From contig OX621255.1 of the NCBI GenBank assembly GCA_951640165.1, positions 1,922,001-1,986,000 on the forward strand: 64,000 nucleotides of DNA, written 5' to 3'. Of this stretch, positions 54,581 to 64,000 are shown piece after piece. Position 1 is the stretch's first letter; every line of letters starts with the position of its first letter. The position numbers and the translations under genes were made by a program. This DNA comes from Pseudoips prasinana (taxonomy: Eukaryota; Arthropoda; Insecta; Lepidoptera; Nolidae). The notes under the pieces were generated by a model, which saw nothing but the letters and a program-made list of their open reading frames with translations, had not been told where the DNA came from and did not search any database.

Positions 54581-55671
54581 TTCTTCAACATCAAAATGTA
54601 TAAATATAGCCATTTTTTGCACGAGTCAGAAAAAGAAAACTTGAGAGGTGTCAACGGACACCCGGATGGAACGAAGTTATTTCTTATTATTTAATATCTA
54701 CAAAAAACCTGTATACACTCAACAAAAATAATCGTCGCGACACCACACTGTTCAATGTGAAATAGATATGAAAAGATCTGGCTTGCTTTCTATAAGAGAG
54801 AGAGAGAGAGAGACAGACAGAGAAACATGCGCACGCCGCACAGATGCAAAAAGTGTCGTGACAACTTTTCGTAAGATTTTTTTCCGTCTAGCCCCCTTTC
54901 ACAACGCGCGATAAGGAACTTCGTTCCAATCCATCTTCTCGGCCCAAATACCTCAGTGTCTCAAGTCGAAAGTCTTCGATCAGTGAATGTTGCCAGTGAT
55001 GACTTAAGGAACAGAGACGCGGTCGTTCACTACGACCTTATAAGACGGGTCATGGTCACCAAAGAGCAATGGACAGCTATGCTCAAGTCCCCGCCAGATC
55101 AAATCAGAAATATTGAGAACCGCAGGCGAACCAAAGTAATCAACATAGTCCGAAGAATTGCCAAGCTGAAGTGGCAGTGGGCATGGCACGTAGGTCGGTA
55201 GAAACGACGGCCGCTGGGGCAGAAAAGTTTTCGAGTGGCGACAACGAATCGGCAGACGCAGCGTGGGCAGTTCCCTCAAGATGGACATTCTTCAACTTCA
55301 AAATGTATAAATATAGCCATTTTTTGCATGAGTCCTAAAAATAATTATCAAGAATTGATCGCTAAGCAAGATACGTAACATGTTCTTGTCCCAAATATCC
55401 GATAATCCACTGTGTCTCAAGCCGAAAGTCTTCGATCAGTGTGTGTTGCCAGTGATGACATATAGAACCAAGACGCGGTCGTTCACTTTGACCTTATGAG
55501 AAGGCATAGTCACCTAGAAGTAACGTAATCAACATAGCCCGAAGAATTGCCAAGCTGAAGTGGCAGTGGGCATGGCACATAGCTTCCGGAAACGACGGCC
55601 GCTTAGGCAGAAAGGTTCTCGAGTGGTGACTACGAACTGAAAGACACAGCGTGGGCAGTTTCCTCAAGATG
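54581..55671 (+). repeat. Tandem duplication carrying an RTE-like LINE end
   Basis: Unit 1 54581-55285 and unit 2 55286-55671 each start with the same 47-bp marker (ttcttcaac.tcaaaatgta...) and end in LINE family 2 coding. Unit 2 lacks about 320 bp internally. A (GA)n run at 54795-54815 is in unit 1 only. Confidence 0.75.
54925..55285 (+). pseudogene. RTE-like LINE family 2, C-terminal fragment, unit 1
   Basis: Blocks recognisable in shifting frames: VMVTKEQWTAML, RRIAKLKWQWAWHVGR, RQTQRGQF-type end. Broken by frameshifts. Confidence 0.6.
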
Positions 55672-55790
55672 GACCGAAGATTTTGGGAGGTTAGCTGGAA
55701 GTTGCTTGAGTGCAAGACCGGCAATTGTGGAGATCTTTGGGGGAGGTCTTTGTCCAGCAGTAGTCTTTCGGCTGTCATGATGATTTTATT
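55390..55790 (+). pseudogene. RTE-like LINE family 2, C-terminal fragment, unit 2
   Basis: Matches unit 1 and continues to the real 3' end (ggaggtctttgtccagcagt, ctttcggctgtcatgatgat). Confidence 0.6.
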
Positions 55791-55866
55791 ACAATTAGCT
55801 GTCTCCTTCCTCTCTTCTTCTTGCCTACTTTTAGTTACTAATTCTAACATATTGTACATTTATTTT

Positions 55867-56222
55867 GACTGCCTCGTTGGTCTAGCGGTAGCGTGTTCAA
55901 CCGCAGATAAAGAGGTCTTTGGTTCAAATCCCGGGTCGGGCAAAAAGTGATTATGGAAGAAATTTCTCAGTGTCTGCTCAAAGTCTGGGAGTTGGCGGTA
56001 TTACACCCCCGTGCCTCGGAGAGCACGTAAAGCCGTCGGTCCTGTACCTGACCTCTTTCCGGTCGTGTCGTTAGTCATCCCATCGGATCATGAGAGTGAC
56101 GGAATAGAAAGTGCCCCTATGTTAGCGCACACACTTGTGTACTATAATATGTCCTGTGCATTTGGATAGTCTCCATTGAGACTGGTCGCCGTGGCCGAAC
56201 TTCGGACGGGAGGACATTATTA
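55867..56222 (+). repeat. SINE family B, full length reference copy
   Basis: Head gactgcctcgttggtctagc, B box tggttcaaatccc, body, end ccgaacttcggacgggagga. Confidence 0.88.
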
Positions 56223-56282
56223 AATTTGTAAAAAAAGTAGTGTATATCTGTGAAAACTTGTAAATGGCCTGCATTTACTCTT

Positions 56283-56383
56283 CAAAGGCAAAAGACGTGT
56301 GCAAAGATCGTGACAAATGGAAATCGGTTGTCTCTGCCTACCCCTCTGGGAAATAGGCGTGAGTCTATGTATGTATGTATGTG
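56283..56383 (+). pseudogene. LINE family 1, short 3' remnant
   Basis: gtgcaaagatcgtgacaaat, ctgcctacccctctgggaaa and a (TATG)n tail. Confidence 0.7.
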
Positions 56384-56570
56384 TTTACTCTTCCCGGTTC
56401 CACTTGTAGTCTAGCTGTTCGTTTTATAAAGTTATTAATAAAAGTATTTTTACGATTCTTTGACATTTGAACACGTACACTTGCTGAATGTAACAAGAGA
56501 TAGGAAATGCCACACCAGGCAAATGTCAATACTTATAAATAACATATTGAACTGAGCCTTGTTAAAGATA

Positions 56571-57400
56571 TAAAAACGCCAATTGCGAGTCGGACTCCCC
56601 CATGAAGGGTTCCGTAGCAGCAAGTATTTTAGTTGATTAAATGAAAGGTAAATTGCGGTTTAAGATTTATAACGTACTAGCGGCCCGGTACGTGCTTCGC
56701 TACGCTTTTAAGTATTAGTACAAATTGTTTGTATATGGGAGTATAGAAAGATGTTGATTTTACACTTATTCAAGACTTTTTTTTAAATTTTCTCTACGTA
56801 CAAACCTTCCCTGGACTTCCACAAATAATTCAAGATCAAAATTAGCCAAATCGGTAAAGGCGTTGTTGAGTTATAACATTACATCGAAAAGTGGCATTGA
56901 TTTTTATATATATAGATTAAAAAAAACTACTTACTAGATATCGTTCAAATCAATTTTCGGTGGAAGTTTGCATAGTACACATTATATATTTTTTTAAAAT
57001 TTTTCATTCACTTATTTTAGAAGTTACAGGGAGGGGGGGGGGGGGCGTTGACACTCATTTTACCACTTTGGAAGTGTCTCTTGCGCAAACTGTTCAGTTT
57101 GACAAAAAGTATATTAGAAACCTCAATATCATTTTTGGAGACCTATCCATACATACACCACATGTTTTTAATTTTTTTTGAGTTTCTTTTCAATGCATGG
57201 GGAACCCCCAAAATTATTGTTCTTTTTCTATTTTTGTGTGAAAATCTTAATGCGGTTTACAAAATACATCTACCTACTAAGTTGCAACAGTACAGCTCTT
57301 ATAGTTTCGTAAAAAGTGTGACATACGGACGCACAGACAGACGGACATGACGAGTCAATAAGGGTTCCGTTTTTTCCATTTGGCTACGGAACCCTAAAAA
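56571..57400 (+). repeat. Interspersed repeat type A interrupted by a Helitron
   Basis: Head aattgcgagtcggactcccc, end ggctacggaaccctaaaaa; the Helitron at 56677-56916 splits ...aacgta|ttaaaa.... A second G-run is at 57032-57045. Confidence 0.75.
56677..56916 (-). mobile_element. Non-autonomous Helitron, 240 bp
   Basis: Same family as 30257-30524; CTAG end, TCTATATATATAAAAATC start, inserted between A and T without duplication. Confidence 0.8.
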
Positions 57401-57679
57401 GTAACTTTTACCCGCGGCTGCACTCGTGTTATTTCTTGGGTCTTTTTCTGGGTAAACCCCTATCATAATAATAGATAGTTAGATAACTCTTTATTGCATA
57501 TCAAAGATATAAACTTAGAGTAAAAACTTACATTAAAATGGATTTAGTACAAGTTTGCCTTATCGCTAAAAGCGATCTCTTCCAGGTAACCGATGAATGG
57601 ACCAGAACTGTTAGTGAATAGAAAGACGGGGGTAGTAGGTGGTGTACAGAACAAAAGATGACTGAATATACCGAAGGTA

Positions 57680-57818
57680 CAGACGCCAGCACATCAAGTT
57701 ACCCCAATCTGTCAAATTTCTTTTATAGATTTTCAACTTTATCACAAAAGCATAAGGTTCACTTTCAATTTGGGAAATTTGACAGATTGGGGTATCTTGA
57801 TGTGCTGGCGTCTGTACA
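57680..57818 (+). mobile_element. MITE (CAGACGCCAG family), best-preserved copy
   Basis: About 139 bp; inverted ends of about 37 bp from CAGACGCCAGCACATCAAG, TA on each side. Confidence 0.8.
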
Positions 57819-57854
57819 TTCAATAGCAGAAAATTCATTTTATGATACACCAGT

Positions 57855-58310
57855 CATCATAATATTTTATGAGGACTGGTTAAGAGAGCAAGCTCTGCAT
57901 ATGATGATCTTGTGAGAATCACAGGAAGCCCATGGATAATAATAATAATAATAATATCTAGGGACATTGTCACACAGATCATCCTAGCCCCAAACTAAGC
58001 AAAGCTTGTACTATGGGTACCAGGCGACGATATACATACATATATAGATAGATAAATACATTAGATATATACATAGAAAACATGCATGACTCAGAAACAA
58101 ATATTCGTGTTCATCACACAAATATTTGCACTTACCGGGATTTGAACCCAGGACCACCAGCTTCGTAGGCAGGGGCACTACCAACTAGGCTACAGTGAGT
58201 AGGATGAGAGTAGCCCTACTCTCATCCCGACTGGGTATTGTGGAGAATTTGTGGATGGCTTTTATCCAGCTGTGACGTCATTCAACTGCCATGATGATGA
58301 CGTTGATGGG
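57855..58310 (+). repeat. LINE-like fragment split by SINE A
   Basis: atattttatgaggactggtt and gatgatcttgtgagaatcac on the left, ttttatccagctgtgacgtc and attcaactgccatgatgatg on the right. The uninterrupted version is at 60957-61142. Confidence 0.65.
57936..58197 (-). repeat. SINE family A, inside a LINE-like fragment
   Basis: Full length; (AAT)n end on the left, head ctacagtg on the right. A 12-bp-arm inverted duplication (58202-58227, loop cc) lies right at its 5' edge. Confidence 0.85.
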
Positions 58311-58394
58311 TTAATGAGTGGAAACAACCAACTAAACCTTGATTCACATCTTCAATATTAGTACGGATTATTAAAGTAAAACTCACGCTTTACT

Positions 58395-58659
58395 TGCCTG
58401 GGCCTGTTGGCGTGGTTGGCAAATGCTTGCTTTTCACGCCGGAAGTCGTGGGTTCGATTCCCTTCCAGGACAGATATTTGTGTGCATGAACATGTCTGTT
58501 TGTCCTGAGTCTGGGTGTAATTATCTATATAAGTATGTATTTCCAAAAAAAAGTAGTGTATGTAGTATATTAGTTATCTGGTTTCCATAGTACAAGCTCT
58601 GCTTAGTTTGGGATCAGATGGCCGTGTGTAAATAATGTCCCAGGATATTATTATTATTG
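58395..58659 (+). repeat. SINE family C, full length reference copy
   Basis: Head gcctgggcctgttggcgtgg, B box cgtgggttcgattccc, tail ggatcagatggccgtgtgta then (ATT)n. Confidence 0.88.
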
Positions 58660-59371
58660 TTGACTTGGGGAGTAAGTTGGTAAAGACGTGACGAGAGCGT
58701 AGGGAAAAGTGTGATCGGGTGAGGCTAAAGGAAGTTGAGAGGAAGATATAAGTTAGTGTAGATAGAAAAGGAGAGAGTATACGAAACGTTATATTACTGT
58801 ATGGGCAAGAGAGAGAGGTGTAATCAGAGGTGTGATCTTTGTCTCTTTTTCTCATAACCAGTTTTACTTTAGACGTGTGATCTAAAGCACACTCGATTTT
58901 TTATATTATTACTTTTTTACGATGATGGTAAAATTCGTTTATTAAAATCAGTGCTCTAAAATCTTTGTGAGCTATACACTTACCATTGCAGAAACCTGTT
59001 TAATTAACAACTATCTAACTTCATTTATGCTAAGAAATATTGTAATCATAGTGAGTGCCATTCGCCAATTGATTTCCTGTTCTTAAATAGAGCACTACGA
59101 GTATTCATGTTAGGCAAAATGTCCACGCGTTTTCGATCACGTAGTTTTGCCGTTTGAGAGACTTCCTTTCACGTACGCTGGGACTGTGGATTGAGTTTCC
59201 TACCACGGTTTTCCCAAGAAACTAAGGCAGGAAGGCTTTTAAAAAAAGAACTTACACTTAACCTTAACTTAAAGTTTTTAAAGAGTCTATAAAGAGTTAG
59301 GATGCCCCAGGTGTTAATAATGTTCTTTGGAAACAGGAGGAAGGAAAAAGGTGACTTGCTTTTTAACTGAC
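58660..59371. other. No gene; dispersed-repeat copy
   Basis: 58665-58880 is an inverted copy of the 39005-39200 repeat. The remainder is unassigned. Confidence 0.45.
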
Positions 59372-59712
59372 TTAAATGTAGTGGAAATGAGATCTCTGAA
59401 AAGTATGTGTGGTGTGACATAGAGAGATAGAATATGAAATACTGAGGTAATAGAGCGTTTTGGTGAGCAATAAGATGTACTCACAAAGACTAAAAAAGGA
59501 ATGCTGAGATGGTTTGGGCTTTTAGAGAGGATGCATGAAAGAAGATTGACAAAAGAAGTAAACCTGGCCCGTGTGAATGGTACAGTAGGAAACAGAAGAC
59601 CTCGGCAAACATTCTCTGACCAGATATTATCAACAAAGGCTTCGTCAGAAGTATCTTAAGCCGAACATGTATTAAGAATACATACATAATAAACAAGCGT
59701 GTATGTATTTTA
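59372..59712 (+). pseudogene. LINE family 1, degraded 3' fragment
   Basis: tagtggaaatgagatctctg, aagtatgtgtggtgtgacat, ggaatgctgagatggtttgg; several indels. Confidence 0.7.
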
Positions 59713-60160
59713 TGTAATTGAAGTAAAAATATAATTAATTTGAAACTGTTTATTATAAATAAATTAAAAATATTTCGTTGCAAGTAAAAGGCGCATAATC
59801 TAATATTTTTTATCTTTTTTCAATCGCATCTGTGGTGTGTGCCATTAATTTATGAGGTGAAGTTGCAATTATAATTGAGCAATTCTTGCACTAATTTTCC
59901 TATCACTTAATTACAGCAAGATATTTGGTAGGCACCACCATTCTTTGTACGGATTCAGTGTACAGTCTTATCGTTTACGGCTAGAACTAGCCAAGGAGCT
60001 GCCAGTAACGAGATGTTTAGTCCAGATATTAGACTATAATCTTGATATTTGAGCTAAATTTTAGGACAAAACTAATGAAGACTCTTTTAACTTGAATGAA
60101 AAAATTATTTCATTCGCTCAAAGAGCAGCCCGACTGTGGAAGTAATATATAATACGAGTA
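59713..60160. other. No recognisable feature
   Basis: Nothing identified. Confidence 0.5.
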
Positions 60161-60402
60161 TATAGGGACAATGTCACACAGATCATCCTAGCCCCAAACT
60201 AAGCAAAGCTTGTACTATGGGTACCAGGCGACGATATACATACTTATATAGATAGATAAAAACTTAAATACATAGAAAACATCCATGACTCACAAACAAA
60301 TATTCGTGCTCATCACACAAATATTTGCACTTTCCGGGATTCGAACCCAGGACCACCAGCTTGGTAGACAGGAGCACGACCAACTAGGCTACGGTGACCG
60401 TC
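60161..60402 (-). repeat. SINE family A, full length
   Basis: Complete head, B box (gggattcgaaccc complement) and body. Confidence 0.85.
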
Positions 60403-60826
60403 AAAGTACCTCTACCTTACAGAAGACATTCCTTAATAATAACATTAATAACTTAATGTTATGTTTTTGCATAAGAGTAAGATTGCAAGAGTTCATCGGG
60501 GTGTGAAGAAGAGTAATCAACACTTGTTGCTGATTCTTCCCCACAACCTGATGAACTCCGTCACGCAGAATTTCGAGGCAATCAAAACACATAGATGATG
60601 CGATTAGCGCGACCTCTAAAGGTCCAATACCCAAGTGGCCTTAGATTTAGAAGGTCATTGACAACGCTATGTCACCTTAGACGTTTGTTGATCTTTTAAA
60701 TTTGGTTCGGTTTTATGATACCTCGCAAAATTCAAGTTAAATCGATGAATAATCACTTTATTAAGATTCTTATATAAGGTACCCTAGTTCAAAAGTGCAT
60801 TCCCATGTTAACGTCGTATATATTCC
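60403..60826. other. No recognisable feature
   Basis: Nothing identified. Confidence 0.5.
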
Positions 60827-61207
60827 TGCCAAGTGCGAATCAGACTCACTCAAGAAGTCCCGACCATACCCACTGAAAGTACTAGCTTACTGTTAAGGTC
60901 GAACATTTTTGTGTTCTACTGTTAATAACTTATTACTGTATAGCCCACTAATAAAAAAAAAACAATCATAATATTTTATGAGGACTGGTTAAGTGAGCAG
61001 CTCTGTATAAGGTGGATGGATGATGATCTTGTGAGAATCACAAGAAAGACCCTGTATGAGAGCAGGGCATGACCGGGTGTTGTGTAGATTTTGTGGGTAA
61101 CTTTAATCTAGCTGTGACGTCATTCAACCGACATGATGAACGAATGGAGAGCGGACGCTTAGTAATAAGGTTCTACTGGCCCCCTTTCGGTTTCGAAACC
61201 TAAAAAA
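60827..61207 (+). repeat. Diverged interspersed repeat A' with LINE-like insertion
   Basis: Head gccaagtgcgaatcagactc, end ctttcggtttcgaaacctaa; 60957-61142 inside matches 57855-58310. Confidence 0.5.
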
Positions 61208-61443
61208 AGGGAGAAGTAAATGTTTCTGACCACTTTAAAATATATCATCGCCAAGTTGCATATTTATAAGTGTAAGTGATTGGCCTAAACGTGAGAACGG
61301 GCGAACGGTTGTTCAAGTGGAAAAGCGATCATTTACTTACAGTAGACCAAGTGAAAACCTCTTTACGTTCCTTTTCTTTTATATAAATGTAACAATTACC
61401 CCGCGAAAAAGCCCACATAATCACTTACCCCACTGCAACTAAG

Positions 61444-61877
61444 CTCTAAATATCATCATCAGAACAACCAAAAGACAAAGGCCTCCACAATTACCGTTCT
61501 TGCACTATTCGCAAGCAGCCTTTTCCTGCGACCTTCACAAGATCATCGATCCATCTTGTAGGAGGCCTGCCCACACTGCGTCTTCCGGTACGTGGTCGCC
61601 ATTCAAGAACCATTCTGCACCAGCGGCCATTGGTTCTACGAGCTATGTTCCCCATCCACTGCCACTTCAGCTTGGCAATTCTTCGGGCTAGTTCAGTTAC
61701 TATGATTCCCCCGCAGATTTCGACATTTCTGATTCGATCTCGCAGGGAAACTCCGAGCATAGCCCTGTCCATTGCTCTTTGGGTGACCCTGGGCCTTTTT
61801 ATGAGGCCTATATTAGGCGACCACGTCATCGTACCGTAAGTCATCACATGCTTTTTAGTTAGCATTCGTGTCGATGA
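61444..61877 (-). pseudogene. RTE-like LINE (family 2), C-terminal fragment
   Basis: Minus: RVTQRAMDRAMLGVSLRDRI, RRIAKLKWQWMGNIARRTNG, RTGRRSVGRPPTRWIDDLVK, then the 3' end. 124 codons are open; the true frame extends upstream. No RT motifs. Confidence 0.75.
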
Positions 61878-62499
61878 AATGCGCTCTCCAAATCCTAATC
61901 GTACGAACAGCCCGCGTATTTTACACGTTAAACTTCCTTTAAATTGCCTTTCACATGCATCTGCACTTCAGTAACCACCCTAAGCCTAGGTCAAGGGTAA
62001 ATGGGATGTGCTCTGGCGTGGATTACTTAGTTTAGACGTAACTTAAAGGCTCTGAGGAAAAGCTCCCTGTTGGTAGCGAGAGTTGTGATAGTAGAAACTG
62101 GCCAATGAAACAATAAATGGCCAAACACAACCCATTTTATAGGCAAGTAGTACAAACACAAGCAGGTATCTCCTCAGACTCAACACGGCATGTAAACCGG
62201 CATGCTTGAAACATCGAACAAATTAAATCATAAACCGTGAGAAGTGTTTATATCGCCGCCATTGACGTGAAATCAAATAAAATTACAGAGTAACGAACTG
62301 CAGAGTAGGTAATTTGTTTCTACGCTCATAAAGAACCGCTCTCGATTATTACAAGTTGCCTCTAGGGTTGACATCCATATATCTTAACCAAGACTCTAAT
62401 CTCCAGATAAAACTGATTTCTCAGCATTTACAACCAGATATTCTTACTTACCAAATGTCACTGATAGCCAGGTGACCACGCATCCAATTGACGAGGTTG
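61878..62499. other. No recognisable feature
   Basis: About 620 bp; nothing identified. Confidence 0.5.
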
Positions 62500-62797
62500 A
62501 GCAGTGATTTCGGGATATTTCCGTAAAAAATAAATTTCTCAGTATCTGCCCGAAGTCTGGAAGTTGGCGGTATTACACATTCGTGCCTCTGAGAGCATGT
62601 ACAGCCGTCGGTCCTGTACCTGACCTCTTTCCGGTCGTGTCGCTAGTCGTCCCATCGGATCCACGAGAGTGATGAAATAGAAAGTGCGCCTGTGTTTGCG
62701 CACATACTTGTGCACTATAATATCTCCTGCGCAATTGGCTAATCTCCATTGAGAATGGCTGCCGTGGCCGAAATTCGGCCGGGGAGGCATCATCACG
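62500..62797 (+). repeat. SINE family B, 5'-truncated
   Basis: ctcagtatctgcccgaagtc through ggccgaaattcggccgggga. Confidence 0.8.
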
Positions 62798-63241
62798 CTC
62801 CTGGCCAACTTCCACGGTCCACAACAGTTTACCGTCACGCTATGTACACGATCACATAAACGACTGATCCGCGAGTCTAACTCCGAACACAATCATGACG
62901 ACTACCATGTTTCATTAAACATTTTTTAATACAAATCTTTTTATTGTGGTCCATAGGTCAAAAGTTGTTACAGTCAGAAATATATATTATGTTCAATTTA
63001 ATTTCAAGTATAACTTCTAACCGCGCGCGTTCCTAACTCTCCAACGTAACATGAGCGAACTACTACCACTGGCTCGCGTCCGGAGTTATCTACAACTACC
63101 CGCATTTCGTCCGGCTATACTAGTACCCGCGTTTCAAGCCGATCAAAAGCATGGCAGAATACAAGCATTCGATAGCAAACACTAGTAGTATAGGTATAAA
63201 ACTTGAGAAGGAAAACTATTTGACTATTTATTTTAACTACT
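62798..63241. other. No recognisable feature
   Basis: Only aagtataacttctaaccgcg near 63007 recalls the 15324 insertion end. Confidence 0.45.
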
Positions 63242-63512
63242 GACGGGCCTGTTGGCGTGGTTGGCAAATGCTTGCTTTTCACGCCGGAGGTCGTGGGTTC
63301 GATACTCACCCAGGACAGATATTTGTGTACATGAACATGTCTGTTTGTCCTAAGTCTGGGTGTAATTTATCTATATAAGTAATGTTTTTACAAAAGAAAA
63401 GTAGTATATGTAGTATATCAGTTATCTGAATTCCATAGTACAAGCTATGCTTAGTTTGGGATCAGATGGCCGTGTGTAAATAATCTCCTGGGATATTGTT
63501 ATTATTATTATT
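63242..63512 (+). repeat. SINE family C, full length
   Basis: Head gacgggcctgttggcgtggt, B box cgtgggttcgatactc, tail and (ATT)n. Confidence 0.86.
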
Positions 63513-64000
63513 TAGCCACTGTCGTCGCCTTAAGGTAAAAATTTGAATAGCAAAATATTTATTCATCTACAGTATAATGTCTGTTGATAACACTAATTAC
63601 ATACCTCGAGCTATCGCCCCGTTCTCGTGGCTCACGACTAGTCGGCTACTTCGTGACTGCACGACAGGTGGCGCTATCTGGTGATATTATCTGAAGACGT
63701 ATCTACAACATGCAATTAAGCGTTGAATTTCACGATTGTATCCATTCATTGCTTTGGGTTTAATGAAAATTTCGTATAGCTTGTCGATGGCAAAATTTGT
63801 GCAAAAATTGTTCCTTTATTAGTGAGCTTTAATAAAAGCTATAAAATAAAGCTTGAATTACCTTACGGCCCACCTGATGGGGAGCAGTCACCGTAGCCAA
63901 TCGACACTTATGACAACCCTTTAGAAAACTTTCTAGGCAGAGCGTATTTTTGGGATAATGTTAGTAATTTGCGAGGAATTATTTATTGTATAGTATTTAC
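63513..64000. other. No gene
   Basis: caggtggcgct at 63665-63675 resembles a CTCF half-core. gcccacctgatggggagcag near 63870 belongs to a common dispersed repeat. Confidence 0.35.

Noticed and set aside
9787..63512. tRNA genes, from many A-box/B-box matches
   Set aside because: All are followed by SINE bodies and do not give a full-length cloverleaf with paired acceptor stem; they are SINE heads.
1..64000. CRISPR arrays, operons, ribosome-binding sites
   Set aside because: The window has intron signals, LINEs, mariner and Helitrons of an animal nuclear genome; no spaced short-repeat array occurs.

Overview
This window looks like repeat-rich nuclear DNA from an insect, very probably a moth or butterfly. 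That is inferred from families that are familiar from lepidopteran genomes: Helitrons ending in CTAG, tRNA-headed SINEs with (ATT)n tails, cecropia-type mariner, piggyBac, and Jockey/R1/RTE/Dong-type LINEs. I see no convincing host gene in 64 kb. Every long reading frame that I can explain belongs to a mobile element. The possible exceptions are a broken acidic-tailed fragment at the left edge and a speculative first-exon-like site near 38.1 kb.

Four elements look intact. Two mariner copies (1400-2687 on the minus strand and 52814-54104 on the plus strand) are nearly identical and carry full DD34D transposases. A Dong/R4-like LINE (about 15950-19953, minus) has an uninterrupted 1193-residue protein with reverse transcriptase, CCHC knuckle and restriction-like endonuclease, and sits in the TTA-repeat tail of a SINE. 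A piggyBac element (44111-46809, minus) encodes an apparently complete 591-residue transposase if one 255-bp intron is removed, and is flanked by TTAT instead of the usual TTAA.

Layout. 0-15 kb: broken fragment, mariner, SINE and LINE debris, nested TA-target MITEs, and a 1.6-kb TIR element. 15-20 kb: SINE plus Dong-like LINE. 20-24 kb: Helitron territory (one 2.6-kb copy). 25-27 kb: a foldback structure whose arms are 19-bp tandem arrays. 27-31 kb: paired interspersed repeats and a broken LINE with an RT domain. 31-38 kb: SINE clusters and degraded LINE ends. 39-43.6 kb: a near-perfect inverted duplication of about 1.4 kb with 224-bp direct repeats at its edges. 44-47 kb: piggyBac. 48-52 kb: an R1-clade LINE end, a 5S-rRNA-headed SINE and a small Helitron. 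52.8-54.1 kb: second mariner. 54.5-64 kb: a tandem duplication of an RTE-like LINE end, more SINEs and debris.

The most unusual theme is structural. At least nineteen short, almost perfect inverted duplications, most with loops of only 2-10 nt, are scattered through unrelated sequence, several inside or at the edge of SINE copies. Together with the large inverted duplication they suggest frequent template switching. Nested insertions (Helitron in SINE, LINE in SINE, piggyBac in SINE, MITE in MITE) give many internal controls in which another copy serves as the empty site.
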